Shown: piece by piece, positions 7,171 through 15,212 of the stretch
How the letters are laid out: each line of letters starts with the position of its first letter
Position numbering within the stretch: position 1 is the first letter of the stretch
Origin: an uncultured Paenibacillus sp.
GTDB lineage: Bacteria > Bacillota > Bacilli > Paenibacillales > Paenibacillaceae
Direction: 5' to 3'
Length of the DNA: 16,642 nt
Assembly: GCA_937895345.1 (NCBI GenBank)
Contig: CALAWP010000085.1
Span: 1-16,642 of the forward strand
Made by a program: the position numbers and the translations under genes
Notes under the pieces: generated by a model
Told to the model about the DNA's origin: nothing
The model's database searches: none
Seen by the model: the letters and a program-made list of their open reading frames with translations, nothing else

Positions 7171-8265
7171 ATGAGCAAGGGTAACCGAAAATCGTTATGG
7201 ATTGCATCGTTGTCGCTGTTGTTAATCGTGGCGGCATGCGGGGGAGGCAAGACGCCGCCGGCGACTTCGACGCCTGCCGTGGAGGAGACGGCCGTGGCGC
7301 CGACGCCTACGCCGGAGCCTACGCCGATGCCGTACCACGCTCCGCTGACCGGCGTCGGTCTCGAAGCCGAAGCGTCGGCCAAGCCGGTAGCCGTTATGAT
7401 CAACAATTTTTCGGCGGCGCGGCCGCAATCCGGCTTGACGAACGCGGACGTCGTATGGGAAGTATTGGCGGAAGGCGGCATTACGCGGTTGATCGCCATC
7501 TTTCAAAGCACGGATGCGTTGACGGACACGATCGGGCCCGTGCGCAGCAACCGCGCCTACTTGATCGATATCGCCGACAGCTACGGAGCGGTGATGGCTC
7601 ATGCGGGAGGCAGCCCGGAAGCGTACAGCATTTTGAGGCATCAAAACAAGCGGTACCTGGACGAAATTACGAACGCCGGCAGCTATTTCTGGCGAAGCAA
7701 GGACCGCAAGGCGCCTCACAACTTGTATACGAATCTGGAGAAGCTTCGGGAAGGGGCGGACAAGAAGGGATACCTGGAACCCGGCGAGCCTCCCCGCTAT
7801 CTTTTTGCCGAAAATGGCGCGATTACGGGGAATGTGGAGCAGACCGCGGAAACAGCGACCGACATCGAAATAAAGTTTCTAATGGATAACTACAAGGTCG
7901 GATACCGGTATGACGAAGCAAGCGGCTTGTACATGCGTTCGATCAACGGCGAGCCGCATATCGACATGAACAACGACGAGCAGCTGTCCGCCTCCAATCT
8001 GATCGTGTTCGAGACGAAACATCGAACCCTCGACAACGAGGGCCGGCTGGCGGTCGATCTGGAATCCGGAGGCGCGGCTTATTTGTTTCAACAAGGCAAA
8101 AAGACGGATGCGGAATGGATCTTAAGCGCCGACGGCATGATTCGCTTTGCCAAGGACGGAGTGGAGCTTACGCTGCTCCCCGGCAAAACGTATATTCACG
8201 TCGTCCCGAATTCCCCCTCTTTGCCGGAGCATGTTACATGGGTACAAAACGACAACAATGGCTAA
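7171..8265 (+). CDS. yerB: DUF3048 (YerB-like) lipoprotein
   Basis: This is a predicted lipoprotein of 364 aa. The signal peptide ends in the lipobox VAAC (Cys23), followed by a Thr/Pro spacer (APTPTPEPTPMP) and then the DUF3048 domain. The domain shows the recognisable blocks RPQSGLTNADVVWEVLAEGGITR (split as RPQSGLTNADVVW and EVLAEGGITR, residues 84-106) and IGPVRSNRAY (121-130). The family (B. subtilis YerB) is envelope-associated with no firmly known activity. The start is supported by GGCGGG upstream of ATG 7171. A terminator follows at 8332. The symbol is by family resemblance. Confidence 0.87.
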   Translation: MSKGNRKSLWIASLSLLLIVAACGGGKTPPATSTPAVEETAVAPTPTPEPTPMPYHAPLTGVGLEAEASAKPVAVMINNFSAARPQSGLTNADVVWEVLAEGGITRLIAIFQSTDALTDTIGPVRSNRAYLIDIADSYGAVMAHAGGSPEAYSILRHQNKRYLDEITNAGSYFWRSKDRKAPHNLYTNLEKLREGADKKGYLEPGEPPRYLFAENGAITGNVEQTAETATDIEIKFLMDNYKVGYRYDEASGLYMRSINGEPHIDMNNDEQLSASNLIVFETKHRTLDNEGRLAVDLESGGAAYLFQQGKKTDAEWILSADGMIRFAKDGVELTLLPGKTYIHVVPNSPSLPEHVTWVQNDNNG

Positions 8266-8331
8266 ACTATTCGTGCGTGCGAATAGGACGGCCGCCATAC
8301 ATAACGGTTGTCCGCGAAGCGGCAGCCGGTC

Positions 8332-8365
8332 AAGACGGTCCCGCAGCGGGCCGTCTTCTTTATTG
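8332..8365 (+). terminator. Terminator after the DUF3048 gene
   Basis: AAGACGGTCC (8332-8341) pairs with GGGCCGTCTT (8348-8357), with one G-U pair and a 6-nt loop, followed by the T-rich CTTTATTG. Confidence 0.75.
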
Positions 8366-8397
8366 TGTAAGGCGGTTTTGCAAATGATTCATTAATT

Positions 8398-8443
8398 TTT
8401 CAAAAATGTTTACACTCCGTTAACAAATCTGTTTTAATATAAG
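8398..8443 (+). promoter_or_regulatory. Probable PhoP-box promoter of the phosphate transport pair
   Basis: Hexamers on an exact 11-bp period precede the DUF47-pit genes: TTTCAA (8398-8403), TTTACA (8409-8414), TTAACA (8420-8425) and GTTTTA (8431-8436). The two middle ones match the Bacillus PhoP consensus TT(A/T/C)A(C/T)A perfectly; the outer two are degenerate. A -10-like TAATAT (8435-8440) or TATAAG (8438-8443) follows, and no good -35 is present, as expected for an activator-dependent promoter. This suggests induction under phosphate limitation, but binding is not shown by sequence alone. Confidence 0.55.
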
Positions 8444-8503
8444 ACAGGGTACGACAAGGGAAAATCGAACGCCTACACTTTTCAGTCGAAAAAGGGGATT
8501 GAC

Positions 8504-9115
8504 ATGTTCAAGAAGAAGGATATTTTTTTCAAGACGCTGGAAGACATGGCCGACACGCTTGTTGAAGCGATCGAGTATTTTGCCAAGGGCGTTCAGGATT
8601 TAACGGATGTCACTGCATTTGCCAAACGGATGAAGGAGCTGGAAAGCCAATGCGACCAGTATACTCATACCATCCTGAAGGAATTGAACAAAACGTTCAT
8701 CACCCCGATTGAGCGCGAAGACATTATGGAGCTGACGAAGTCGCTGGACGACGTGCTGGACGGCATCGAGGCGTGCGCCTCGCGTTTCGAAATGTACCAC
8801 ATTCGTGAAAAGGACGAGTATATTACGCTGTTTGCCGATATTTTGGTGCGCTGCTCGCATCAAATCAAAAATGCGATTTATTTGCTTACACAGAAGAAGC
8901 TGCTAGCCATCAGGGAGCCCAATATTGCCATCAACGAGCTGGAAAATCAGGCGGACGACGTGCTGCGGGTATCGGTCACGTCTCTGTTCGCGAATGTGAC
9001 CGATCCGATCGAATTGATCAAACGCAAGGAAATTTACGAACGGCTAGAGCAGACCACCGATTATTGCGAGGATGTTGCCAATACGCTGGAATCGATCATT
9101 ATGCGCAATAGCTGA
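8504..9115 (+). CDS. DUF47 family PhoU-like protein (YkaA-like)
   Basis: This is an all-helical cytoplasmic protein of 203 aa with the features of the DUF47/PhoU-like family, including the middle ITPIEREDIMELTKSLDDVLDGIE region (Thr-Pro-Ile-Glu-Arg-Glu-Asp, then Leu-Asp-Asp-Val-Leu-Asp) and a C-terminal RKEIYERLEQTTDYCEDVAN. Members of this family accompany Pit phosphate transporters and are thought to regulate them. AAGGGG (8492-8497) precedes the ATG. The pit gene follows after 23 bp, so the pair is an operon like B. subtilis ykaA-pit. Confidence 0.92.
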   Translation: MFKKKDIFFKTLEDMADTLVEAIEYFAKGVQDLTDVTAFAKRMKELESQCDQYTHTILKELNKTFITPIEREDIMELTKSLDDVLDGIEACASRFEMYHIREKDEYITLFADILVRCSHQIKNAIYLLTQKKLLAIREPNIAINELENQADDVLRVSVTSLFANVTDPIELIKRKEIYERLEQTTDYCEDVANTLESIIMRNS

Positions 9116-9138
9116 GGCAGAGGAGCAGAATCGGACCA

Positions 9139-10137
9139 ATGGAACTATACGTACTGTGGATTGTTGTATTTCTCGCGCTGTCGTTCGACTTTATTAACGG
9201 CTTTCACGACACGGCCAATGCGATTGCCACATCGGTATCGACCCGTGCGCTGAAGCCGAGATTCGCGGTGCTGATGGCGGCCGTCATGAACTTTGCAGGG
9301 GCCATGACCTTTACCGGCGTCGCCAAGACGATCGGCAGCGGCGTGGCCAATCCTGCGGAGCTGGACCATGGCGTCGAGATCGTTATTGCGGCGCTTCTGG
9401 CGGCCATCGCCTGGAATCTGATCACCTGGTGGTTCGGCATTCCGTCTTCCTCTTCCCATGCGCTGATCGGCTCTTTGGCGGGAGCGGTCATTGCCGGAGC
9501 CGGATTGCAGTCGATTAATGCGAGCGGCTTCCTCGATATATTGAAAGCCTTGTTGCTGTCGCCGCTTATTGCTTTTACGGCGGGTTTCATTATTATGTGG
9601 CTGCTGAAGCGGATATTCGCCAAAGGGAGTCCGCATACGATCAACAAAGGTTTCCGTTCCGGACAAGTCATTACGGCCATGTTCCAATCGTTCTCCCACG
9701 GCACGAACGACGCGCAGAAGGCGATGGGCATCATCGTATTCGCGCTGGTCGCGGCGGGCTTGCAGGACAATATGGACGTGCCCTTGTGGGTCAAGGTTTC
9801 CGCGGCGCTGGCGATGGCGCTCGGCACGTCTGTGGGCGGCTGGAAAATTATTAAAACGATGGGTACGAAAATATTCAAAATCGAGCCGATCAACGGATTT
9901 GCCGCCGACGTCGGATCCGCCATGGTCATCTTGACCGCTACGATGATTCATTTGCCGGTCAGCACGACGCATGTCATTACGTCGTCGATTTTGGGCGTCG
10001 GCAGCGCCAAACGGTTTTCGGCCGTAAAGTGGGGGGTTGCCGGCCGTATCGTCGTGGCATGGGTCATTACGATCCCGATTACGGTCTTGCTTGCCATGGG
10101 CTTCTACTGGCTCATCCATATGTTGTTCTTGCAATAA
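9139..10137 (+). CDS. pit: Low-affinity inorganic phosphate transporter (PiT family)
   Basis: This is an integral membrane phosphate carrier of 332 aa, usual for Bacillus-type Pit and shorter than E. coli PitA. The two inverted halves each carry the family signature: GFHDTANAIA (21-30) and SHGTNDAQKAMG (186-197). Matching serine/threonine-rich re-entrant motifs follow, IPSSSSHALIG (101-111) and PVSTTHVITSS (273-283). Around ten hydrophobic segments are visible. The gene is translated from AGAGGAG upstream of ATG 9139, downstream of the DUF47 gene and the candidate PhoP box. Substrate coupling (proton or metal-phosphate) cannot be told from the sequence. Confidence 0.95.
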   Translation: MELYVLWIVVFLALSFDFINGFHDTANAIATSVSTRALKPRFAVLMAAVMNFAGAMTFTGVAKTIGSGVANPAELDHGVEIVIAALLAAIAWNLITWWFGIPSSSSHALIGSLAGAVIAGAGLQSINASGFLDILKALLLSPLIAFTAGFIIMWLLKRIFAKGSPHTINKGFRSGQVITAMFQSFSHGTNDAQKAMGIIVFALVAAGLQDNMDVPLWVKVSAALAMALGTSVGGWKIIKTMGTKIFKIEPINGFAADVGSAMVILTATMIHLPVSTTHVITSSILGVGSAKRFSAVKWGVAGRIVVAWVITIPITVLLAMGFYWLIHMLFLQ

Positions 10138-10152
10138 ACGCTGAATAAATGT

Positions 10153-10209
10153 AAAAAAGACAGTCCATATCGCTTCGGAAGCTCCGAAACGGATATCGCT
10201 GTCTTTTTT
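10153..10209. terminator. Bidirectional terminator between pit and the YqfQ-like gene
   Basis: AAAAAAGACAG (10153-10163) is the exact inverted repeat of CTGTCTTTTTT (10199-10209). An inner hairpin, TTCGG (10174-10178) with CCGAA (10184-10188), lies within it. A T run on one side and an A run on the other fit termination of both convergent transcripts. Confidence 0.88.
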
Positions 10210-10236
10210 GCTGGATGTCTGTCGGCGTTCGGGCTT

Positions 10237-10863
10237 CTAGCGCTTCCGGCGCCGGGTTTGCTTGCGCCGCTTGCCGCTTCCGCCCGGCCTTGCGGACGCG
10301 CCTGTCGTGCGGCGCCTTCGCTGCCGCGGTCTTGCCGGCGCTTGGAACGCGTCGGCTTGGGAAATCGATTTTTTGCCGAAGGAGCCCATGAGCACTTTCA
10401 TCATCGGGGCCATCTGGCTGACGGCTCCTACGACCTTCTGCACTTTGGTAACGGTGGACAGAATGCCGTCCAAGCCGCCCATGCGGTCGACCAATCCTTT
10501 AATTTCGGTCAAATTGGCCATCTTGGCGAGGTTCGCCAAGGAAAAACCGCTTTTGGCGGGAGGTCCGGGACTGGCTTCTACAAGCTGGCCGGCTTGATGC
10601 TGCGGGGTGACGGCCGGGAGCAGATGGGATTGCGATATTTGCGCGCCCGACTGGACCGCAGCATGCGTATGACCCGCATGTCCCTGAAAACCGCCGTATT
10701 GCCGGTTTAAATAGTGAAAGTCCCGAACTTCGGTCTGGCCGGACCGTCCTGACGAAGGCGAGCGGCTCGGATCGTCGCTTCCAAGCGGTTGGCGCCCGCC
10801 GTAACCATGGCCGCGGCCTTGGTAGTGACCGCTGCTGTGGCCATGAGGATGATGACGATTCAA
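10237..10863 (-). CDS. YqfQ/VrrA-like protein with His-rich head and Arg-rich tail
   Basis: This is a low-complexity protein of about 208 aa. The N-terminal 80 residues are His/Gly/Gln-rich (HHPHGHSSGHYQGRGHGYGG). A conserved-looking hydrophobic core follows (about 105-165; LAKMANLTEIKGLVDRMGGL and MMKVLMGSFGKK), as in YqfQ-family proteins of Bacillus (the VrrA locus of B. anthracis). The last 30 residues are very basic (RPRQRRRR and KRRKQTRRRKR). I chose TTG at 10863 because AAAGGG (complement of 10875-10880) lies about 11 nt before it; GTG at 10872 is too close. The frame is open further upstream, but there it overlaps the yerC promoter and reads like noncoding sequence. Its role is unknown. 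Confidence 0.68.
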   Translation of the reverse strand: MNRHHPHGHSSGHYQGRGHGYGGRQPLGSDDPSRSPSSGRSGQTEVRDFHYLNRQYGGFQGHAGHTHAAVQSGAQISQSHLLPAVTPQHQAGQLVEASPGPPAKSGFSLANLAKMANLTEIKGLVDRMGGLDGILSTVTKVQKVVGAVSQMAPMMKVLMGSFGKKSISQADAFQAPARPRQRRRRTTGASARPGGSGKRRKQTRRRKR

Positions 10864-11002
10864 TCGGATCACAACCCTTTTTTTACAACAGTCTATGGAG
10901 TAGGCGAACGCGCGGATTGGACGAATGTCCCGGTCGGCGCATATTTTCTGGTTGAACGTCCAGCACATTCTTCCATTCTGTAAAGCGTGAATACGGTAAT
11001 GT

Positions 11003-11031
11003 TTGATAAAAGCGATTGAAAGCTTTACAAT
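11003..11031 (+). promoter_or_regulatory. Sigma-A-type promoter for yerC
   Basis: TTGATA (11003-11008) and TACAAT (11026-11031), each 5 of 6 consensus, are separated by exactly 17 bp. The predicted start is about 28 bp before the yerC ATG. It probably drives the yerC-cbiX-dgkB-rlmCD run, since no terminator is seen until 15056. Confidence 0.75.
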
Positions 11032-11065
11032 AAGACCATTAGTACATAGGGGAGAGTGAGCCCGC

Positions 11066-11356
11066 ATGCAACTCAAAAAGCTTAACGATAAAGCGATCGA
11101 CCAGTTGTTCGAGGCGATTCTAACTTTAAAATCGGTTGAAGAATGCTACATCTTCTTCGACGATCTGTGCACCGTGAACGAAATTCAATCCTTGTCGCAG
11201 CGGCTGGAGGTGGCCCGCATGCTTGGCAAAGGAAGCACCTATAACCAGATCGAAGCGGAGACGGGCGCAAGCACGGCGACGATTTCCAGGGTGAAGCGCT
11301 GCTTGAACTACGGCAACGACGGCTACAAGATGGCCTTGGAACGAATCGGAAAATAA
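11066..11356 (+). CDS. yerC: YerC/YecD family TrpR-like DNA-binding protein
   Basis: This is a small putative transcription regulator of 96 aa. The sequence is a full-length match to the YerC family as I know it. A helical N-terminus contains CTVNEIQSLSQRLEVARML, followed by a TrpR-type helix-turn-helix (about 50-80; STYNQIEAETGASTATISRV). Its target and ligand are unknown. The start ATG follows GGGGAGAGTGA. It is first in a co-directional run with cbiX-like, dgkB and rlmCD genes. Confidence 0.93.
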   Translation: MQLKKLNDKAIDQLFEAILTLKSVEECYIFFDDLCTVNEIQSLSQRLEVARMLGKGSTYNQIEAETGASTATISRVKRCLNYGNDGYKMALERIGK

Positions 11357-11404
11357 GACGACGGCATGCGCAGCAGCGGCATGTTGAGAAGGAGATGACG
11401 GCGA

Positions 11405-12283
11405 ATGAAGCCGGGTATATTGGTTGTCAGCCACGGCTCCAGAGAGCGGGAATGGGTGAAGCTCGTGGACGAAGCCGTGGCGCTGGCCGTCTCCGGCTTG
11501 ACTGCTTTCGGAAGCGAACCGCCGGATGCCGCCGCCGGATTTACGGCTTTCGCCCCCGCAGCGGAGCCTCATTCGCGAGCGCATGAAGCCGAGGTGGACG
11601 GCATGACGGTATCCGTCGTCTGTTCCTTTCTTGAAATTGTAGAGGGCCGGCTTATTCAGGACGGCATCGACGAGCTGGAAGCTTCGGGCGTGACGGATAT
11701 GCTGGTGCTGCCGCTGTTCGTTTCCTCGGGCAGCACGCATGTCGACGAAATCGGGCAAGCGTTCGGTCTTCCTCCGCTGTCGGACCTGCAAGGGGATTTG
11801 GGCGAATTTCGTTATCGGGCGAGCTTGACGTACGGAACGCCGATTGACGACGATCCGCTCATTGCCGAGCTGCTGCTGGACAATATCAGGGAGCTGTCCT
11901 TACGGCCGGAGAGCGAAGCGCTGCTGCTGGTCGGCCATGGCAGCAAGGAGCCGGTGTTCCGGGAACGCTGGCAGGCAGGGCTTGGCGCTCTCGCCGGCCG
12001 GATGCGGGCGGCGGGCGGCTTTGCCCGGGCGGAGACGGCGATGCTGCTGCCGGATGAAGCCGCAGCCAAGCTGCGGTCGATGCAGGAGGCCCATCCCGGC
12101 GAAGCGGCGATCGTCGTTCCATTGTTTTTGAGTCAGGGATATTTTACGAATACGGTCATTCCGACGCGCCTGCAAGGGCTCGATTACCGCTATAACGGCC
12201 GCGCCATGCTGCCGCATGGCGCGGTGTCGCGCTGGCTGATCCGGCAAATGTCGGAATGGCTGAGCCGGGTGCGGCAAGGGTAA
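11405..12283 (+). CDS. CbiX-type sirohydrochlorin chelatase, two tandem domains
   Basis: This is a putative class II chelatase that would insert Co or Fe into sirohydrochlorin for cobalamin or siroheme synthesis (292 aa). The N-domain has GILVVSHGSRE (His10) and FVSSGSTHVDEI (His112), the two expected metal ligands. The C-domain repeats the fold with ALLLVGHGSKE (His178), but SQGYFTNTVIP stands where the second His would be, so it may be structural. An Ala/Pro-rich insert of about 35 residues (about 33-66) interrupts the first helix of the N-domain. AAGGAG lies before ATG 11405, 48 bp after yerC. No other tetrapyrrole gene is in the window, so the metal and pathway cannot be assigned. Confidence 0.82.
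   Translation: MKPGILVVSHGSREREWVKLVDEAVALAVSGLTAFGSEPPDAAAGFTAFAPAAEPHSRAHEAEVDGMTVSVVCSFLEIVEGRLIQDGIDELEASGVTDMLVLPLFVSSGSTHVDEIGQAFGLPPLSDLQGDLGEFRYRASLTYGTPIDDDPLIAELLLDNIRELSLRPESEALLLVGHGSKEPVFRERWQAGLGALAGRMRAAGGFARAETAMLLPDEAAAKLRSMQEAHPGEAAIVVPLFLSQGYFTNTVIPTRLQGLDYRYNGRAMLPHGAVSRWLIRQMSEWLSRVRQG
12199..12224 (+). other. Perfect 10-bp hairpin inside the chelatase gene
   Basis: CCGCGCCATG (12199-12208) pairs with CATGGCGCGG (12215-12224) across CTGCCG. It lies about 60 bp before the stop and has no T run. It may be coincidence in GC-rich coding sequence or an RNA stability element. Confidence 0.45.
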
Positions 12284-12357
12284 GACAAAAGGGAGCCGGC
12301 CTGCAAGGCAAGGCTGCTTTCATGTTGTTCATGGGTCTTAAGGAGGCTGGACGGTCG

Positions 12358-13266
12358 ATGAAACGGGCAAGGCTGATCTATAATCCGACATCGGGCAGGG
12401 AAGAAATGAAGCGTCGGCTGCCGGACATTTTGCAGCGGCTGGATCAAGGCGGCATCGAGGCGAGCTGCCATGCGACGGTCGGAGAAGGCGACGCGACGCT
12501 GGCGGCGGCGGATGCGGCCGAACGCGGCTATGACATGATTATTGCCGCCGGAGGAGACGGCACGTTGTACGAGGTCATTAACGGGCTCGCGAACAAGCCG
12601 AATTTGCCTCCATTGGGCATATTGCCGGTCGGCACGACCAACGATTTTGCTCGCGCGGCGGGCATTCCGAAGCATTGGGAATACGCCTGCGATTTGATCA
12701 TCGGGCAGCATACGAGGCTGGTCGACGTCGGGAAGGCCAACGACCGGTACTTTATCAACATCGCGGGCGGCGGCTCGTTGACGGAGCTGACCTACGACGT
12801 GCCGATCAAGCTGAAGACGATGGTCGGCCAATTGGCCTATTATATGAAGGGCATCGAGAAGATGACCCGGCTTCGTCCGACGGAATTGAAGTTCGAAGCG
12901 GACGGCATCGGCGAGTTTCACGATGAATTTATGATGTTTCTCATCTGCAACAGCAATTCCGTCGGCGGCTTCGAGCGGCTGGCTCCGGATTCCAAGATGG
13001 ACGACGGCCTGTTGGACGTGCTGCTCGTCCGCAAATGCAATCTGGCCGAATTCGTCCGGCTCGTGACGCTGGCGCTGCGCGGAGAGCATATGAACGACTC
13101 CCATGTCGTTCATTTTCGAACGGACCGGCTGCGCGTGACGACGCCGGATTATGTGCAAATTAATTTGGACGGCGAATACGGAGGCGTGCTTCCTTGCACG
13201 TTTTCGGTGCTGCCTTCCCATCTGCGAATTTTCGCCGATGCGGCGGGCGTTTCGACGTACCGGTAA
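12358..13266 (+). CDS. dgkB: Diacylglycerol kinase (soluble DgkB/YegS type)
   Basis: This is a cytosolic, membrane-associating lipid kinase that returns diacylglycerol, released during lipoteichoic acid synthesis, to phosphatidate (302 aa, the length of B. subtilis DgkB). Family motifs are NPTSGR (9-14), the nucleotide loop AAGGDGT (63-69), LPVGTTNDFARA (89-100), the INIAGGGSLTELTYDVP block, and a C-terminal NLDGEYGG. I chose ATG 12358 because AAGGAGG lies 11 nt upstream and the family begins MKRAR-IYNPTSGR; the frame is open further back to 12256 inside the chelatase end. It is adjacent to rlmCD, as dgkB is in Bacillus. Confidence 0.95.
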   Translation: MKRARLIYNPTSGREEMKRRLPDILQRLDQGGIEASCHATVGEGDATLAAADAAERGYDMIIAAGGDGTLYEVINGLANKPNLPPLGILPVGTTNDFARAAGIPKHWEYACDLIIGQHTRLVDVGKANDRYFINIAGGGSLTELTYDVPIKLKTMVGQLAYYMKGIEKMTRLRPTELKFEADGIGEFHDEFMMFLICNSNSVGGFERLAPDSKMDDGLLDVLLVRKCNLAEFVRLVTLALRGEHMNDSHVVHFRTDRLRVTTPDYVQINLDGEYGGVLPCTFSVLPSHLRIFADAAGVSTYR

Positions 13267-13384
13267 CCCGACCGGCGCTGCCGCCGTTTCCTAAAGCGGA
13301 GCTTGGGGCTGCCGGGCGATGACTATACCCATTGCGGCTGTAACGTGGAACGATGCGGCCGGAGAACGGAACGGAGCATAAGGC

Positions 13385-14863
13385 ATGACAAGAAAGAAAC
13401 CATCCGGCGCCAAACGGCCAAGTGCCAGACAGACGGAATCGGCGGCGCCATTTCGCAAAAATGAAGAGGTGACGGCCGATATCGTCGGCTTGACCCATGA
13501 CGGGGAAGGGGTAGGCCGCGCCGACGGCTTTACCCTTTTTGTCCAGGGAGCGCTTCCCGGCGAGAAGGCTCACGTCAAGGTAATGAAGCTGAAGAAGCAA
13601 TACGGCTACGCCCGTCTTCAGCGGCTGCTGGAGGAGAGCGGCAACCGTAGGGAGGCGCCTTGCCCGATTTATCGGGAGTGCGGCGGCTGCCAGCTGCAGC
13701 ATTTCGATTATGCCGCGCAGCTGGAATGGAAGCGTCAGCACGTCATCGACAATTTGACGCGGATCGGCAAGCTGCGCGTGGCGGGGGCGGACGGGAGCGG
13801 CTCGTCTTCCTCTGATCAGGAAGCAGGCGTCATCGTGCATCCGACGATCGGCATGGCCGAACCTTGGCGCTACCGCAACAAGGCATCGGTCCCGGTCGGC
13901 GCTTCCGAGACCGGCGGCGCATTGGCTGCGGGCTTCTATGCGCGCGGCAGTCACCGCATCGTCGAGATGGACGGCTGCTTGATTCAGCATGAGACGAACG
14001 ATGCGACGATTCGGACCGTTAAGCGGATTGCGCAGGAGCTGCGCGTCGAGCCGTACGACGAAACGAAGGGAACGGGCGTCCTGCGCCATATTGTGGCCCG
14101 CACGGGAGCCGTTACCGGCGAAATTATGGTCGTGCTCGTGACGAACGGCCGGCGGCTGCCCCGCAAGCCGGAATGGATCGAGCAGATCCGCAAGGAGCTG
14201 CCGGCCGTCAAGAGCATCGTGCAAAACGTAAACGACCGCAATACAAACGCGATCTTCGGCGACGAGACAATCGTGCTGTGGGGAAGCGATGTGATCTACG
14301 ACGAGCTGGACGGCATCCGATTTGCGATATCCGCGCGCTCCTTCTATCAGGTGAACCCGGAGCAGACCGTCGCCTTGTACCGGAAAGCGGTGGAGTACGC
14401 GGAATTGACGGGCAGCGAGAAAGTGATCGACGCCTATTGCGGCATCGGCACGATATCGCTGTTTCTGGCGCGGAAGGCCGGGCAGGTGTACGGCGTTGAA
14501 ATCGTGCCGGAGGCGATCGAAGACGCGAAGCGCAACGCCGAGCTGAACGGCATCGGCAACGCGACGTTCGAGGCCGGTCCGGCGGAGGTCGTTATCCCGC
14601 GCTGGCGGGAGGAGGGGATCGAAGCGGACGTCATCGTCGTCGACCCGCCGCGCAAAGGCTGCGACCCGGCGCTGCTCGACACGATTCTGAAGCTGCGGCC
14701 GGAACGGGTCGTCTACGTCAGCTGCAACCCGTCCACCCTCGCCCGCGACCTGCGCGTGCTGGAGGACGGCGGCTACCGCACGATGGAAGTCACTCCTGTG
14801 GACATGTTTCCTTGGACGACGCATGTGGAGTGCGTAATAGGAATACAACGAATCGATACGTAG
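13385..14863 (+). CDS. rlmCD: 23S rRNA (uracil-C5)-methyltransferase RlmCD/RlmD family
   Basis: This is a SAM-dependent enzyme of 492 aa that makes 5-methyluridine in 23S rRNA; the Bacillus enzyme modifies U747 and U1939. A basic N-tail is followed by a TRAM RNA-binding domain (about 25-83). Iron-sulfur cysteines are C93, C99, C102 and C198 (CPIYRECGGC and MDGC). The SAM site is VIDAYCGIGT (347-356), with VDPPRKGCD (419-427), the nucleophile Cys447 in YVSCNPST, and Glu482 in HVECV. A Ser/Gly-rich insert (about 134-146) lies near the central domain. Homologues cannot be split into RlmD or RlmCD specificity by eye; RlmCD is expected for Bacillota. It ends the operon. Confidence 0.93.
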   Translation: MTRKKPSGAKRPSARQTESAAPFRKNEEVTADIVGLTHDGEGVGRADGFTLFVQGALPGEKAHVKVMKLKKQYGYARLQRLLEESGNRREAPCPIYRECGGCQLQHFDYAAQLEWKRQHVIDNLTRIGKLRVAGADGSGSSSSDQEAGVIVHPTIGMAEPWRYRNKASVPVGASETGGALAAGFYARGSHRIVEMDGCLIQHETNDATIRTVKRIAQELRVEPYDETKGTGVLRHIVARTGAVTGEIMVVLVTNGRRLPRKPEWIEQIRKELPAVKSIVQNVNDRNTNAIFGDETIVLWGSDVIYDELDGIRFAISARSFYQVNPEQTVALYRKAVEYAELTGSEKVIDAYCGIGTISLFLARKAGQVYGVEIVPEAIEDAKRNAELNGIGNATFEAGPAEVVIPRWREEGIEADVIVVDPPRKGCDPALLDTILKLRPERVVYVSCNPSTLARDLRVLEDGGYRTMEVTPVDMFPWTTHVECVIGIQRIDT

Positions 14864-15055
14864 AAATCCTTTGTTTTCAACACTTTGCACGATTTATGAC
14901 GTTCACGACGGACGGCAACGACTTCAAAAATAAGCTGCTTAAGGACAAAATTGAGGTTTCGGTCGTATTGGACTTGGATTTGGACGTCGGGTGGGTAGAT
15001 ATGTGAGTTGGCATTGAGCCAAGTTAATATTTTTGGAAGATAGAATATCCAATAG

Positions 15056-15084
15056 AGCGTCCATAACTGGGCGTTTTCTTTTTT
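15056..15084 (+). terminator. Terminator at the end of the yerC-rlmCD run
   Basis: AGCGTCC (15056-15062) pairs with GGGCGTT (15069-15075), including two G-U pairs, across ATAACT. The T-rich run TTTTCTTTTTT (15074-15084) follows. It is about 190 bp after the rlmCD stop. Confidence 0.72.
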
Positions 15085-15183
15085 ATATGACTCTGTTAAA
15101 CTTTGTTGTTGATTTTCTTATTGAAGTAAAGGGCAGTTATGTTTAATAGGTCGTTTGGAATCTCTGAGATTATAAAATAGCAA

Positions 15184-15212
15184 TTGATAAGAAATGATCA
15201 CATATGTTAAAT
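15184..15212 (+). promoter_or_regulatory. Weak promoter candidate for the SRPBCC gene
   Basis: TTGATA (15184-15189) and TTAAAT (15207-15212) are separated by 17 bp. A better -10 look-alike, TACAAT (15215-15220), has no -35 at the right distance. AT-rich sequence makes chance matches likely. Confidence 0.3.

Noticed and set aside
10864..11076. N-terminal extension of the YqfQ-like protein to 11076
   Set aside because: It would overlap the yerC start and promoter, and the extra residues (Cys-rich, irregular) do not look like a conserved protein.
13160..14890. Very long minus-strand open frame across dgkB end and rlmCD
   Set aside because: It is a GC-rich shadow of a fully motif-bearing plus-strand gene, Arg/His/Asp-rich with no recognisable domain. 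The same applies to minus-strand frames at 2584-3954 and 9145-10134.
14896..15006. 36-residue acidic ORF after rlmCD
   Set aside because: No ribosome site precedes it, and the opposite strand is also open. It may be a gene remnant, but there is not enough to call it.
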